Source: a virus
Reading direction: 5' to 3' (one strand)
Virus record (IMG/VR): IMGVR_UViG_3300012032_000003
Location: 1 to 38,157 of that record
DNA length: 38,157 bases
Part shown: piece after piece, positions 15,148 through 24,072 of the stretch
Position numbering within the stretch: the stretch's first letter is position 1
Layout of the letters: each line of letters starts with the position of its first letter
Notes under the pieces: model-generated
Databases searched by the model: none
What the model was told of the DNA's origin: nothing
Seen by the model: the letters and a program-made list of their open reading frames with translations, nothing else
Program-made: the position numbers and the translations under genes

Positions 15148-15170
15148 AGCTGCTATATGCAGCTTTTTTA
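15147..15170 (+). terminator. Rho-independent terminator
   Basis: AAGCTGC and GCAGCTT form a 7-bp stem around TATAT, followed by TTTTTATT. It starts on the last base of the preceding stop codon and closes the 12789-15147 operon. Confidence 0.85.
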
Positions 15171-15182
15171 TTCTATATAAAC

Positions 15183-15190
15183 GATAAATA
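15183..15190 (+). promoter_or_regulatory. T4-type late promoter for the large fibre genes
   Basis: GATAAATA, with CTTGTG following, is identical over 14 nt to the promoter at 12693-12706. It lies just downstream of a terminator and about 95 nt before the ATG at 15286, the expected place for a new late transcript. Confidence 0.7.
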
Positions 15191-15285
15191 CTTGTGATGC
15201 AGAAAAGGATAATGCAGGAACAAACCGTGGTTAACCCGCGAGGTAATGAGGTTAGAGGGACAGGATCCCCGCATAAGGAGACATA
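15191..15285 (+). other. Structured 5' leader of the large fibre operon
   Basis: A 95-nt leader with two predicted hairpins: CGTGG/CCGCG around TTAAC (15226-15240) and GGGA/TCCC around CAGGA (15257-15269). AAGGAG follows 6 nt before the ATG. Like the leader at 12701-12788 it is unusually long for this compact genome and carries GC-rich stems. Function unknown. Confidence 0.4.
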
Positions 15286-17478
15286 ATGGCTGTTGGTAGA
15301 ATTTCGGGTCCGCTATTAAAAGCAAACCTAGAGAGAAATGGAATAGATTTAGCAGTTGAAACCAGTCTCCTTTATTTTGATGTAAACAACAACCGCATAG
15401 GTATTAACACAGCAACACCTGCTTACGACTTAGATGTAGCAGGCACCACCCGCACTACTGATTTACTTGCAGGCTCTGCAGAAGTAGATAATGTAAAAAT
15501 TGACAACTCAGAAATAACTGCTCTTGCAGGCAACCTTGAAATCAACAGTGCAACAACTACTGACTTTGTTAATATAAACGGTCTTGCATTTTCACGCAAT
15601 ATAATGACCACTGTCGCATCAGGCGACAACATTCTTGTTAACACCGACTCAGGCGGTGAAGTAATAATCAACAACAGGCTGTTTATTCCTGATGAGAACT
15701 CGCTGTCGAACGATATGATCTTCGGTAGTGTAACTATATTAGGCGAGCCTACACAAGCCGAAATCAGCACTAACGTCGGCAACCTTGATCTAGAACTTAG
15801 AGCAAACGGTACTGGCGAAATTATTCTAAACAGCGTTACTGATATTAACGGCAACTTAAATGTAGACGGTAATGTTGATGTAACAGGTAACATTTCAGCA
15901 GACGGTAATATTACTGTAGGCGGCAATATTACTATTGGTGACGCAAACACCGACACTATTACAATATCAGCAGACTTTACATCAAGTATCCGTCCAGATG
16001 TATCTGATACTTATGACATTGGTACTCCAAGTAAGATTTGGAGAGACTTGTATGTTGCAGACTTCCTACTAACTGACAACAGAATTTCAACAACAGTTAC
16101 AGACGGCGATATCAATATTACGCCAGCTGGTGAAGGTACAATAATTGCAGACACTACGAAGTCGATTAGAGTTCCGAATGGTACAACTGCTCAGCGTCCA
16201 ACAGTAACAGACCCAGGGCACACGCGCTGGAATACAACCGACAATCGCTACGAAGGCTTTGACGGAACTGTTTGGCGTCCTATTCCTTTTGGACAGGTAA
16301 TTCAAAGAAACTATTTTACTGCTTCTGCCGGACAGACTGTGTTTACTGGCACAGACGACAACGGAAGTACTTTTAACATTATAGCTGGAACAGAGATAGT
16401 TGTCAAGAACGGCGAAGTCCTAGAAAAGACTTCAGACTACACGGTCACTAATACAACACTTACTCTTACTGCTGGCGCGAACCTAAACGACGAAGTTAAC
16501 GTTATATCATTTGGCACCTACACAATCGGTGACGTTGTTAGACAGAGTACAGGTGGTACGTTTAACGGCGGTATTACAGTTACTGGTAACTTATCGGTTA
16601 CAAACAACTCAACAACCAACGGTACTTTGTTTGCTAATGGTGCGAGCACTTATCTCAATTCGTCAAACACGAATACAGTTGATAGGATCCCGTCAATAGG
16701 CACAGCAGCTAATGGTGCTAACCCAACAAGTGATGATAACCAAGACAGAGGCATCAACTTCAAATGGCATGATGGCGGCACATCTAAAAACGGGTTCTTT
16801 GGATTCGACGACTCTACAGGTTACTTTACTTTTGTTCCTGACGCTAGTATAGCAGGTAACATTGTATCCGGGACACGCGGTGACATTCAAGCAACTAATT
16901 TCAGGGGTAACGTAATATCTCCTAACGTGTCGACTAGCACTATTACAACTACAGGTAACGTCGTAATAGGCGGTGACTTAACTGTTGCTGGGACACCGAC
17001 GTTTAACTCGACTGATGCACTAAAGTTGCCAACGGGTGACACTAGTGAACGACCAGCATCACCTACTGTAGGTGATATAAGATATAACTCACAGCTCGCA
17101 CGATACGAAGGGTATAACGGAACTGTTTGGACTTTACTAGGCGGTGTTGCTGACACAGACCAAGACACCTTTGTTCGTGCAGAAACTACGCCAACAGCAG
17201 ACAATGACCAGTTAGAGTTCTTTGTAGCTAGTACTAGAGAATTGTTAGTTGACAGTAACGGTTTAACTCTAAACCAACAGTTAACAGTACCAAACGGCGG
17301 TACTGGTGTAACATCGTTTACTACGAACGGTGTTCTATTTGGTGACAACACAAGTGCTATACAGGTTACAGCAGCAAGTAATCCAGGCTCAAACGCAAAC
17401 ACAAGTTATGGCGTGCTTTCAACAGACGTGAACAACATTCCGCAGTGGACTGATACAATCGACGGCGGCGCTTATTAA
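15286..17478 (+). CDS. Tail fibre-like structural protein
   Basis: A 730-residue beta-rich protein. The N-terminus has NNRIGINTATPAYDLDVAG (about 29-47), a common fibre opening. A run of short VDGNVDVTGNISADGNITVG repeats follows at about 190-215, typical of a trimeric beta-shaft. Two copies of the RP..P.(P/V)G..R(W/Y)N then YEGFDGTVW / YEGYNGTVW motif lie at about 304-330 and 588-615. Between them is an ASAGQTVF...VKNGEVLEKTSDYTV domain (about 346-385). Near the C-terminus is PNGGTGVTSFTTNGVLFGDN (about 669-688), a known fibre/knob repeat type. It is the first gene of the large fibre operon, with AAGGAG 6 nt before its ATG. Its exact location in the tail is unknown. Confidence 0.75.
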   Translation: MAVGRISGPLLKANLERNGIDLAVETSLLYFDVNNNRIGINTATPAYDLDVAGTTRTTDLLAGSAEVDNVKIDNSEITALAGNLEINSATTTDFVNINGLAFSRNIMTTVASGDNILVNTDSGGEVIINNRLFIPDENSLSNDMIFGSVTILGEPTQAEISTNVGNLDLELRANGTGEIILNSVTDINGNLNVDGNVDVTGNISADGNITVGGNITIGDANTDTITISADFTSSIRPDVSDTYDIGTPSKIWRDLYVADFLLTDNRISTTVTDGDINITPAGEGTIIADTTKSIRVPNGTTAQRPTVTDPGHTRWNTTDNRYEGFDGTVWRPIPFGQVIQRNYFTASAGQTVFTGTDDNGSTFNIIAGTEIVVKNGEVLEKTSDYTVTNTTLTLTAGANLNDEVNVISFGTYTIGDVVRQSTGGTFNGGITVTGNLSVTNNSTTNGTLFANGASTYLNSSNTNTVDRIPSIGTAANGANPTSDDNQDRGINFKWHDGGTSKNGFFGFDDSTGYFTFVPDASIAGNIVSGTRGDIQATNFRGNVISPNVSTSTITTTGNVVIGGDLTVAGTPTFNSTDALKLPTGDTSERPASPTVGDIRYNSQLARYEGYNGTVWTLLGGVADTDQDTFVRAETTPTADNDQLEFFVASTRELLVDSNGLTLNQQLTVPNGGTGVTSFTTNGVLFGDNTSAIQVTAASNPGSNANTSYGVLSTDVNNIPQWTDTIDGGAY

Positions 17479-17496
17479 TGATCAAGGTAACATATA

Positions 17497-20400
17497 ATGT
17501 CAACTAGAATTTTACACAAAAGAAACTCAACAGCAAATACGCCTCCACAAGCAGGTGACTTGTCAGCAGGCGAGTTAGCATTTAACACAGCCGACGGTAA
17601 GCTGTATCTCAAGCGCGACGACAACGTTATTATAGATGTTTCACAGTCTATCTTCCAACGCGACACAAAGTTTACTGTAGTAGACGATGGTGTAAACCCT
17701 GGAACAATCACAGGTGAAATTGACGGTACCCAGGTGCTACAGGTAGACGCTGCTGGTGTAACACTAGACGGTGGACTAGAGATTAACTCTGCAGAAACAC
17801 TATTTTTTAACGATGCTGACAATAGTGAGTATGTAGGAGTAAGAGTTCCCGACACCGTTGGCTCTAGCTATATCATTAAGCTGCCTGACACACTACCACA
17901 GGATAAAAAGTCTTTATTGTCGATTGATAATAAAGGTAACACCCTATGGGACGAAGTTAACCCATTTGCCGCCTTTACAATCTATGTAAGCGAAGAGTAT
18001 GGCGACGATACAGGCGACGGTTTCCAAAATCCTGTTAAGACAGTTAAGCGTGGTGCACAGTTAGCAGCAGAGATGTCGAAGGTTCCTACTACACCTGCTA
18101 CTGATAGTCAGCTAGCAGTTAAAAGGCTGGTACCAGACAACATTGACTTCTTGATCGAAGAAACTATAGGCTTTGTCAACACAACATATCCTGGATTGAC
18201 ATATACAGAAAACCTATGGCGTAGTACATTTAGGTTGGCAATCGAAGCTGTTCGATATGATAACTTTCTTAGTGGTAACTCGGCCACAGTAGCCGCTGGC
18301 GAGACAGCAAACACAGACATTACTGATGAAACAGAGTTTGTTGCGGCATTAGAACATCTACGAGATATTACAGTCAACGTAATTAATAATCAACCTCCTG
18401 CAACAAGCTACCAGGGACTCATTGAACAAGAGACTGTAGAACAACTAGACGGAAGTGCAGAAAACTCTAACATTATCGCAGGTTACAATACGATTAGAGA
18501 CATCATTTCTAGTGACACTTCACCAGCAGTAGTTGAAGCAGACTTTAAAGTTGTTCCAGTAACAGTTAGTCTTGCGGGAGGTGAGTTTAATGTAGACAAT
18601 CCTGTGATAATTTCTGACAACGTAACAGTAAGCGGTTCGAGCTCTCGTGGTGTTGTACTACGCCCATTAAATGCTAACGCTGACATGTTCAGAGTGCGTA
18701 ACGCAAGTGGCATATTAAACCTAACCTTGCGTGATGCAATAGACGCCTCGGGCAATCCTACAGGCAAGTTCCAGTGGGCGGTAGCATTTGACGATCCATC
18801 TGATCCTACTGTTAGTCGAGTAGACTACTTTGGTCTGCTTAACACTAAACCAGTAATTAGTGTTCCACCACTATTTCAAAACGTACTCCTTGTTTCGTTC
18901 TTAGGAGCAAACGGTATTGAAGTAGACGGGTCAAAAGTTGATAGACCTGCTAGCTTTCCTGCACCAGAAGTACAGCGACAGATTTTCCGAGGCTTTGGTT
19001 TTGCGTTTTCAACCTTTGGTGGCATAGGTGTACTAGCGTCCAATAACGGTAATGCCCAGATCAGTTCATGCACGTTCTCGTTCTGTTCAAACGGCATATA
19101 CGCACGCTCGGGCGGTTTCGTCGAAGCTACAAACTCAGGTACTGCATTTGGTATCTACGGTCTGCGTGCTTCAGGATATCGTCAATCGGCTCTCTTAGAT
19201 GACACAGGTATTGTTGTTGACACAGGACTTACAGCAGAAGGTACTCAGTTTATGCGTCTAGTGGGACCAAGAAGATTCCCATTAGAAGAATATGTTATTA
19301 GAATAAGGGATGTCGGAACAGAAGCCGACATAACAAATTCTTTTAAGACGCCGACTACTGTTAACTCATTTAACGCGGCAACAGCCGTAAATGCATCAAC
19401 TAACGTGTTTACAATTACAAGTCACGGGTACTCCGACGGTGATGCTGTGGTATACTCACCTGATGGTAACACACCAATCGACGGACTAGAAGAGGGTGTT
19501 TCGTATTACGTTGACGCTGTTACAACAGATACATTCGAGCTTTACAACGACGAGGGTCTACAGTTTGCTGTTAATATAACAGCAGCGTCAACAGGCACAC
19601 ACGAGTTCTCAAGTGACACTGAAGAGTTCTTTATTGAGAGTCGTAGAGACCTACACGCAGACTACCAAGTAGTTGTTACCGAGCCAGGTTCATTTGCTTT
19701 CCAACCAGGTGACTTGATACTAGGCACAACCGTCGGCCAGACAAACACTGCATACGTATATTCATACAACGACAGCACAGATACGTTAATACTATCAAAC
19801 GAAGAAACAGCTGGTAGTAAAGTTTTGTTCGATAACACCAGTGTTATTACAGACATCGCTGGGTCAAGCGTTAGTATTAACGTTAATTCTGCTAATTCGT
19901 TAAGCGAGTATAGAACAGCAACAGTAATTGTTGACTCAACTGTGCCAGCAAGTACGGTTCAAAATATCAGCAACGCCGAAGGTCAGATTATTAGACTACA
20001 TAGGCCAAGTACTGTTGTAGCAAGTTCACATGTATGGGAATATGCAGGCGCTGGCACAGACTTTGATGCGCTAGACGAAACACTGTGCTGTAGTGAAGGA
20101 ACTACCTTCCAGTACAGACAAGACTTGCCAGGCCGCGTTTATCCGACAGGCTCTGACGAACGAGGCGACTGGAAACTCAACGGAATAATGGTAGCCGAAC
20201 CAAGAGGCAACAAAGTTAAGTTCAACAGTATAGTTGAGATGGAAGACCTGCGAGTAGTTGAACTATCTCTTAACGATGTAACAGTTACTGAGATATCAAC
20301 TGACGTTGGCCTAGGTGACAACGAGCCGTTCGGTGCGCAGGACACGAGACTTTCAACTCAGCGAGCTGTTAGATCATTTGCAGCCAACAGACTAGGCAAC

Positions 20401-23400
20401 GTACTCGATAAAGCTGTATCGTCATCTGCGGTTCCTAGGGCACTAGTACAGCTAAACGCTAATGGTCAGATTAACGCTGGCCTACTTCCTCCGGGACGAG
20501 GTATCTCGACTATTCCTGTCGCCGGATTTGAATCTCGCTTAGATGTCAGCAGAGAAATTCCTGCAACATCTCTACTAGTTGGTGACCAGGTTGCTGAGAC
20601 TTACGACCAACAAGTGTTAGACCTAACAGGCACTGTGACAGTCGCTAAAGGCAGTGAAATTATACAGCAAAACACAGGAGCAACAGGTTACGTTAAAGAA
20701 GACGTTAGTTCAGGAACTTCTGTAATTTTAGTAGGTCCACTAAGTGGCACATTTAACACAACTGACGAACTAGAAGACGACGGTTCTGCCCTAGGAGCAA
20801 ACAGTGTTCCTACTGTAGTTGGCACAGTTGACACTATCACAGACAACTACTTCTTGACTACAGACACAGATAGCCAGTTCTTGCAGTTGAGTACATCAGG
20901 CACATATGACTTTACTGGGGTTACAGCCGTAGAAAGTGCACGTTCAGGCGGCACTGGTGATATTACAAGCGGTCCTGTTGAAGGCGTGCTCACAACTGTC
21001 AACAACCTCGTTGCAGGCAGCGGCTATACTCCGTTAAGTGGTACTGAGACATACGAGCTTGTAAGTTTAACAGGTGGCACTGGCACAACCGCTCACGCAG
21101 ATATTACTGTTACTGACGGTGCAGTAGTTGATGTAGACATTAGAAGAGGTGGTGAAGACTACGTAGTCGGCGATACTCTAAGTGCTAACGCAGCAGACAT
21201 CGGCGGCACAGGTTCTAGCTTTAGTGTTGACGTTGACTCTGTTCAGGTACGTTTGTTTGTAGACCTAACAGGCAATCGTATACAGTTTAATGCAAACTCG
21301 CAGGTTCCTGACTACATTGAAGACGCAAATGCTGACGTGAATACTATTGCTGACCTAACAGTAGCAAACGTACAGAACTTTGATGCAGAAGACACAGGTG
21401 CAGCAGGTGACGTAAGTTACTTGTCAGAAACAATCACAATTACTGGACACCCATACGCAAGTGGTGATCCTGTTGAGTATGATGACGGCGGCAACGGCAT
21501 AATTGGCAACTTAACAGTTGGCAACTCTTATTGGGTTAAGGTATTAGACGCAAACACTATTGAATTATACGCAGACTATGCATTGTCTAGTGGTAGCCAG
21601 ATATTATTTGGAACCCAGTCAACTGGCGTGCACAGCTTAACTAGATACACAGTCGACACGAACATTAACGAATTTGTCATTATAAATCACGGATACAATA
21701 CAGGTGATCCAATTCAGATTGAAGGCAGTGACTTGCCAGATCCTTTGGAAGATGGCGAATTCTTTTATGTAGGTAGTGTAAGGCCTGACTCGTTTACAGT
21801 CCACGTGTCTCGCACAGATGCGTTAGCTAGTATATCAGGTGCTAGTATAAGTCCTGTTGTGTTCTCTACCACAGGCACAGGTTCAGCAACATTTACTACT
21901 CAAAACGTTGAAGTAGTCGGAGCAGTAAATACGTCTTCAAGAGATATCGCAAACTGGAATGTCATATCTCAGCAGACTATTGATGCTTCTAACATTGTGA
22001 GCGGTACAGTAGCTACTCAGAGACTTGCTTCGGGTACAGCTAACGACACAACATTCTTGCGAGGCGACCAATCCTGGGCACGAGCAGTTCAGACAATGAC
22101 AACTCCGTCAACTGATCCTATTCGTTTAACAGGCACGTTCTTTACTGACACTGGCACTGACTTCTATTACGATTCTGTGCAAGTAGCAGTGAATTCAGTT
22201 CAGCCTGGAACAGACCCAACATACTCGACTCTAGGTGTTGCGCAGTTTAATAAGAACCAATTTAACATCAGTGCTGGTCAGGTGTCTATCCTTAACAATA
22301 CTATTAACGCTGGCTTCTTAAATGGTAATGACGGTTCTTATTACCTTGATCCTGCTAACATATCAGGCACAGTGCAGACCGGAATAGGCGGCACTGGTCT
22401 AACAACATATACTACAGGCGACTTGCTCTACAGTGGTGCGTCTAACAGTTTATCTCAGTTAGCGATTGGCGCTCCGAACACCGTCCTTACAAGTAACGGT
22501 AGTATCCCGGCCTGGCGTTCAAGTCTTACTCTTGCAAGCACCCTAACTGTTGCAGGCATAACAGAAGTTACCAACGCAACTCAGTCGTCTAGTACAACGT
22601 CAGGCGCATTGCAGGTTGACGGCGGCGCTGGCATAGTTAAGAACTTAAATGTTGGCGGAGACACTGACATCGCAGGCGGATTAACAGTTAACGGTAATAC
22701 AACCTTTAACTCACCTTCATTCAACTCAACTGGCCTTACTATTGTGGTAGCAGATGGATCAGCAAATGCTGCCGCGGCAGACGGCGCCGGCTTAGTTGTT
22801 GACTTAGGGTCAAGCGGTACGTCAAGTTTCTTGTACGATAGCAGTGACAATGTAATGAACCTTAACAAAGGGTTAACACTTGACAACGGATTGTCAGGTG
22901 ATACAATCTTTACAATTCGCGCGGACTCAGACGATAATGCTGAAGGCGATCACCCGAGCATACGTCTAAAGCAAGACGGTGACAATGTTGACTACAGAAT
23001 TGGCTTGGGCGTTAACGACGGTGATACTGTAGGGGCAACTGCTAACGCATTAGTAATTAATGCATTGTCAGGTGTTGCCGCAGACTCATTAAAGTTCTCG
23101 CCAGATAATGGTGTAACAGTTAACACAATATTCCATGACGGTTATCATCCAAACGCAGACACACTTACAACAGCAAGAAATATCAGTGTAAGTGGTGCAG
23201 TTACAGGTAGCGTTAGTTTTGATGGCTCAGGCAATGTTGATATTGCAACAACAGCAACCAGTGACCCTACCTTAACACTAGCAGGTGACTTGAGTGGTTC
23301 AGCAACGTTTACTAATCTAGGCAACGCTACACTGACTGCCGCAGTAGCAGATGACAGTCACAACCACACAACACTAAGCAACGTTACAGCAATTAACTTT

Positions 23401-24009
23401 GCGGCCCAGACCACTGACGCAGCTTCAATATCAACTATTATTGATGTTGATACTACTTACTTAGACTTTAATTTAGGTAACGACAATAACCAAGAAGAGT
23501 TCCGTTGGAGATTCTCTCCGGATGGGTCTTCGTCGTACACTGCAATGCGTCTTGTGCCACAGACTGATACTCAATCTTCGCTTGAAGTTTCAGGCAACGT
23601 TAGAAGTGAATCTATTGTACTGCAAGACCTAGTAGTTAAGACTGTGGCAACAGCGTCGACAACCACTACTGGGCAGTTTACTTTGATAGAGTTCCCAGCA
23701 GTAGACTATCAAAGTGCAGAAGTGTTCATTCAGGCAGTCGAAGGTAACTTTGTCCATGTATCGAAGCTGATTATTGCACACAACGGAACTACAGCTTCTG
23801 CAACTGAGTTCGGTTCAATTAAAACCGACGGTGTATTGTTTACAACAGATGTTGATATCAACAGTGGTAATGTAAGAGTATTAGTCACATCAGCACAGGT
23901 AGATTTAACTGCGTACACAGCTAACTACACGCTAGTTTCTAGATCACCGGCAACTACAATAGCAGGCGGTGCGCCACTAGTAGTTTCAGACTTTAGCCCT
24001 AACAGTTAA
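17497..24009 (+). CDS. Giant fibre/adhesin with beta-helix-like region
   Basis: A 2170-residue structural protein. Residues 1-50 form an attachment-type N-terminus (RILHKRNSTANTPPQAGDLS, then NTADGKLYLKRDDNVI). An IYVSEEYGDDTGDGFQNPVK block at about 162-181 leads into a right-handed beta-helix-like region (about 350-570). Three copies of a roughly 65-residue domain (H-G/P-Y..GD.V.Y...GL..G..YYV....DTFELY) lie near nt 19420-19615, 21440-21650 and 21685-21880. A GGTGLTTYTTGDLLYSGASN knob motif is at about 1631-1650. A hybrid of the two module types found in the following fibre genes covers about 1890-1957 and includes one DDSHNH (His 1955 and 1957). The C-terminal 180 residues form a distinct domain. 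It probably makes a trimeric tail fibre or spike; no catalytic residues can be assigned. Confidence 0.75.
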   Translation: MSTRILHKRNSTANTPPQAGDLSAGELAFNTADGKLYLKRDDNVIIDVSQSIFQRDTKFTVVDDGVNPGTITGEIDGTQVLQVDAAGVTLDGGLEINSAETLFFNDADNSEYVGVRVPDTVGSSYIIKLPDTLPQDKKSLLSIDNKGNTLWDEVNPFAAFTIYVSEEYGDDTGDGFQNPVKTVKRGAQLAAEMSKVPTTPATDSQLAVKRLVPDNIDFLIEETIGFVNTTYPGLTYTENLWRSTFRLAIEAVRYDNFLSGNSATVAAGETANTDITDETEFVAALEHLRDITVNVINNQPPATSYQGLIEQETVEQLDGSAENSNIIAGYNTIRDIISSDTSPAVVEADFKVVPVTVSLAGGEFNVDNPVIISDNVTVSGSSSRGVVLRPLNANADMFRVRNASGILNLTLRDAIDASGNPTGKFQWAVAFDDPSDPTVSRVDYFGLLNTKPVISVPPLFQNVLLVSFLGANGIEVDGSKVDRPASFPAPEVQRQIFRGFGFAFSTFGGIGVLASNNGNAQISSCTFSFCSNGIYARSGGFVEATNSGTAFGIYGLRASGYRQSALLDDTGIVVDTGLTAEGTQFMRLVGPRRFPLEEYVIRIRDVGTEADITNSFKTPTTVNSFNAATAVNASTNVFTITSHGYSDGDAVVYSPDGNTPIDGLEEGVSYYVDAVTTDTFELYNDEGLQFAVNITAASTGTHEFSSDTEEFFIESRRDLHADYQVVVTEPGSFAFQPGDLILGTTVGQTNTAYVYSYNDSTDTLILSNEETAGSKVLFDNTSVITDIAGSSVSINVNSANSLSEYRTATVIVDSTVPASTVQNISNAEGQIIRLHRPSTVVASSHVWEYAGAGTDFDALDETLCCSEGTTFQYRQDLPGRVYPTGSDERGDWKLNGIMVAEPRGNKVKFNSIVEMEDLRVVELSLNDVTVTEISTDVGLGDNEPFGAQDTRLSTQRAVRSFAANRLGNVLDKAVSSSAVPRALVQLNANGQINAGLLPPGRGISTIPVAGFESRLDVSREIPATSLLVGDQVAETYDQQVLDLTGTVTVAKGSEIIQQNTGATGYVKEDVSSGTSVILVGPLSGTFNTTDELEDDGSALGANSVPTVVGTVDTITDNYFLTTDTDSQFLQLSTSGTYDFTGVTAVESARSGGTGDITSGPVEGVLTTVNNLVAGSGYTPLSGTETYELVSLTGGTGTTAHADITVTDGAVVDVDIRRGGEDYVVGDTLSANAADIGGTGSSFSVDVDSVQVRLFVDLTGNRIQFNANSQVPDYIEDANADVNTIADLTVANVQNFDAEDTGAAGDVSYLSETITITGHPYASGDPVEYDDGGNGIIGNLTVGNSYWVKVLDANTIELYADYALSSGSQILFGTQSTGVHSLTRYTVDTNINEFVIINHGYNTGDPIQIEGSDLPDPLEDGEFFYVGSVRPDSFTVHVSRTDALASISGASISPVVFSTTGTGSATFTTQNVEVVGAVNTSSRDIANWNVISQQTIDASNIVSGTVATQRLASGTANDTTFLRGDQSWARAVQTMTTPSTDPIRLTGTFFTDTGTDFYYDSVQVAVNSVQPGTDPTYSTLGVAQFNKNQFNISAGQVSILNNTINAGFLNGNDGSYYLDPANISGTVQTGIGGTGLTTYTTGDLLYSGASNSLSQLAIGAPNTVLTSNGSIPAWRSSLTLASTLTVAGITEVTNATQSSSTTSGALQVDGGAGIVKNLNVGGDTDIAGGLTVNGNTTFNSPSFNSTGLTIVVADGSANAAAADGAGLVVDLGSSGTSSFLYDSSDNVMNLNKGLTLDNGLSGDTIFTIRADSDDNAEGDHPSIRLKQDGDNVDYRIGLGVNDGDTVGATANALVINALSGVAADSLKFSPDNGVTVNTIFHDGYHPNADTLTTARNISVSGAVTGSVSFDGSGNVDIATTATSDPTLTLAGDLSGSATFTNLGNATLTAAVADDSHNHTTLSNVTAINFAAQTTDAASISTIIDVDTTYLDFNLGNDNNQEEFRWRFSPDGSSSYTAMRLVPQTDTQSSLEVSGNVRSESIVLQDLVVKTVATASTTTTGQFTLIEFPAVDYQSAEVFIQAVEGNFVHVSKLIIAHNGTTASATEFGSIKTDGVLFTTDVDINSGNVRVLVTSAQVDLTAYTANYTLVSRSPATTIAGGAPLVVSDFSPNS

Positions 24010-24031
24010 TCTGCATGGCTAGAACTAGAAG

Positions 24032-24038
24032 TTAAATA
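24032..24038 (+). promoter_or_regulatory. Weak candidate late promoter
   Basis: TTAAATA, preceded by G and followed by G, resembles the variant upstream of the gp67-like gene (7010-7018). It lies 34 nt before the ATG at 24073 in the only gap over 50 bp between the large fibre genes. No terminator precedes it, so read-through from 15183 is equally possible. Confidence 0.25.
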
Positions 24039-24072
24039 GTGTATATAGAACAATTAACAAGGAGTTAGCTGG

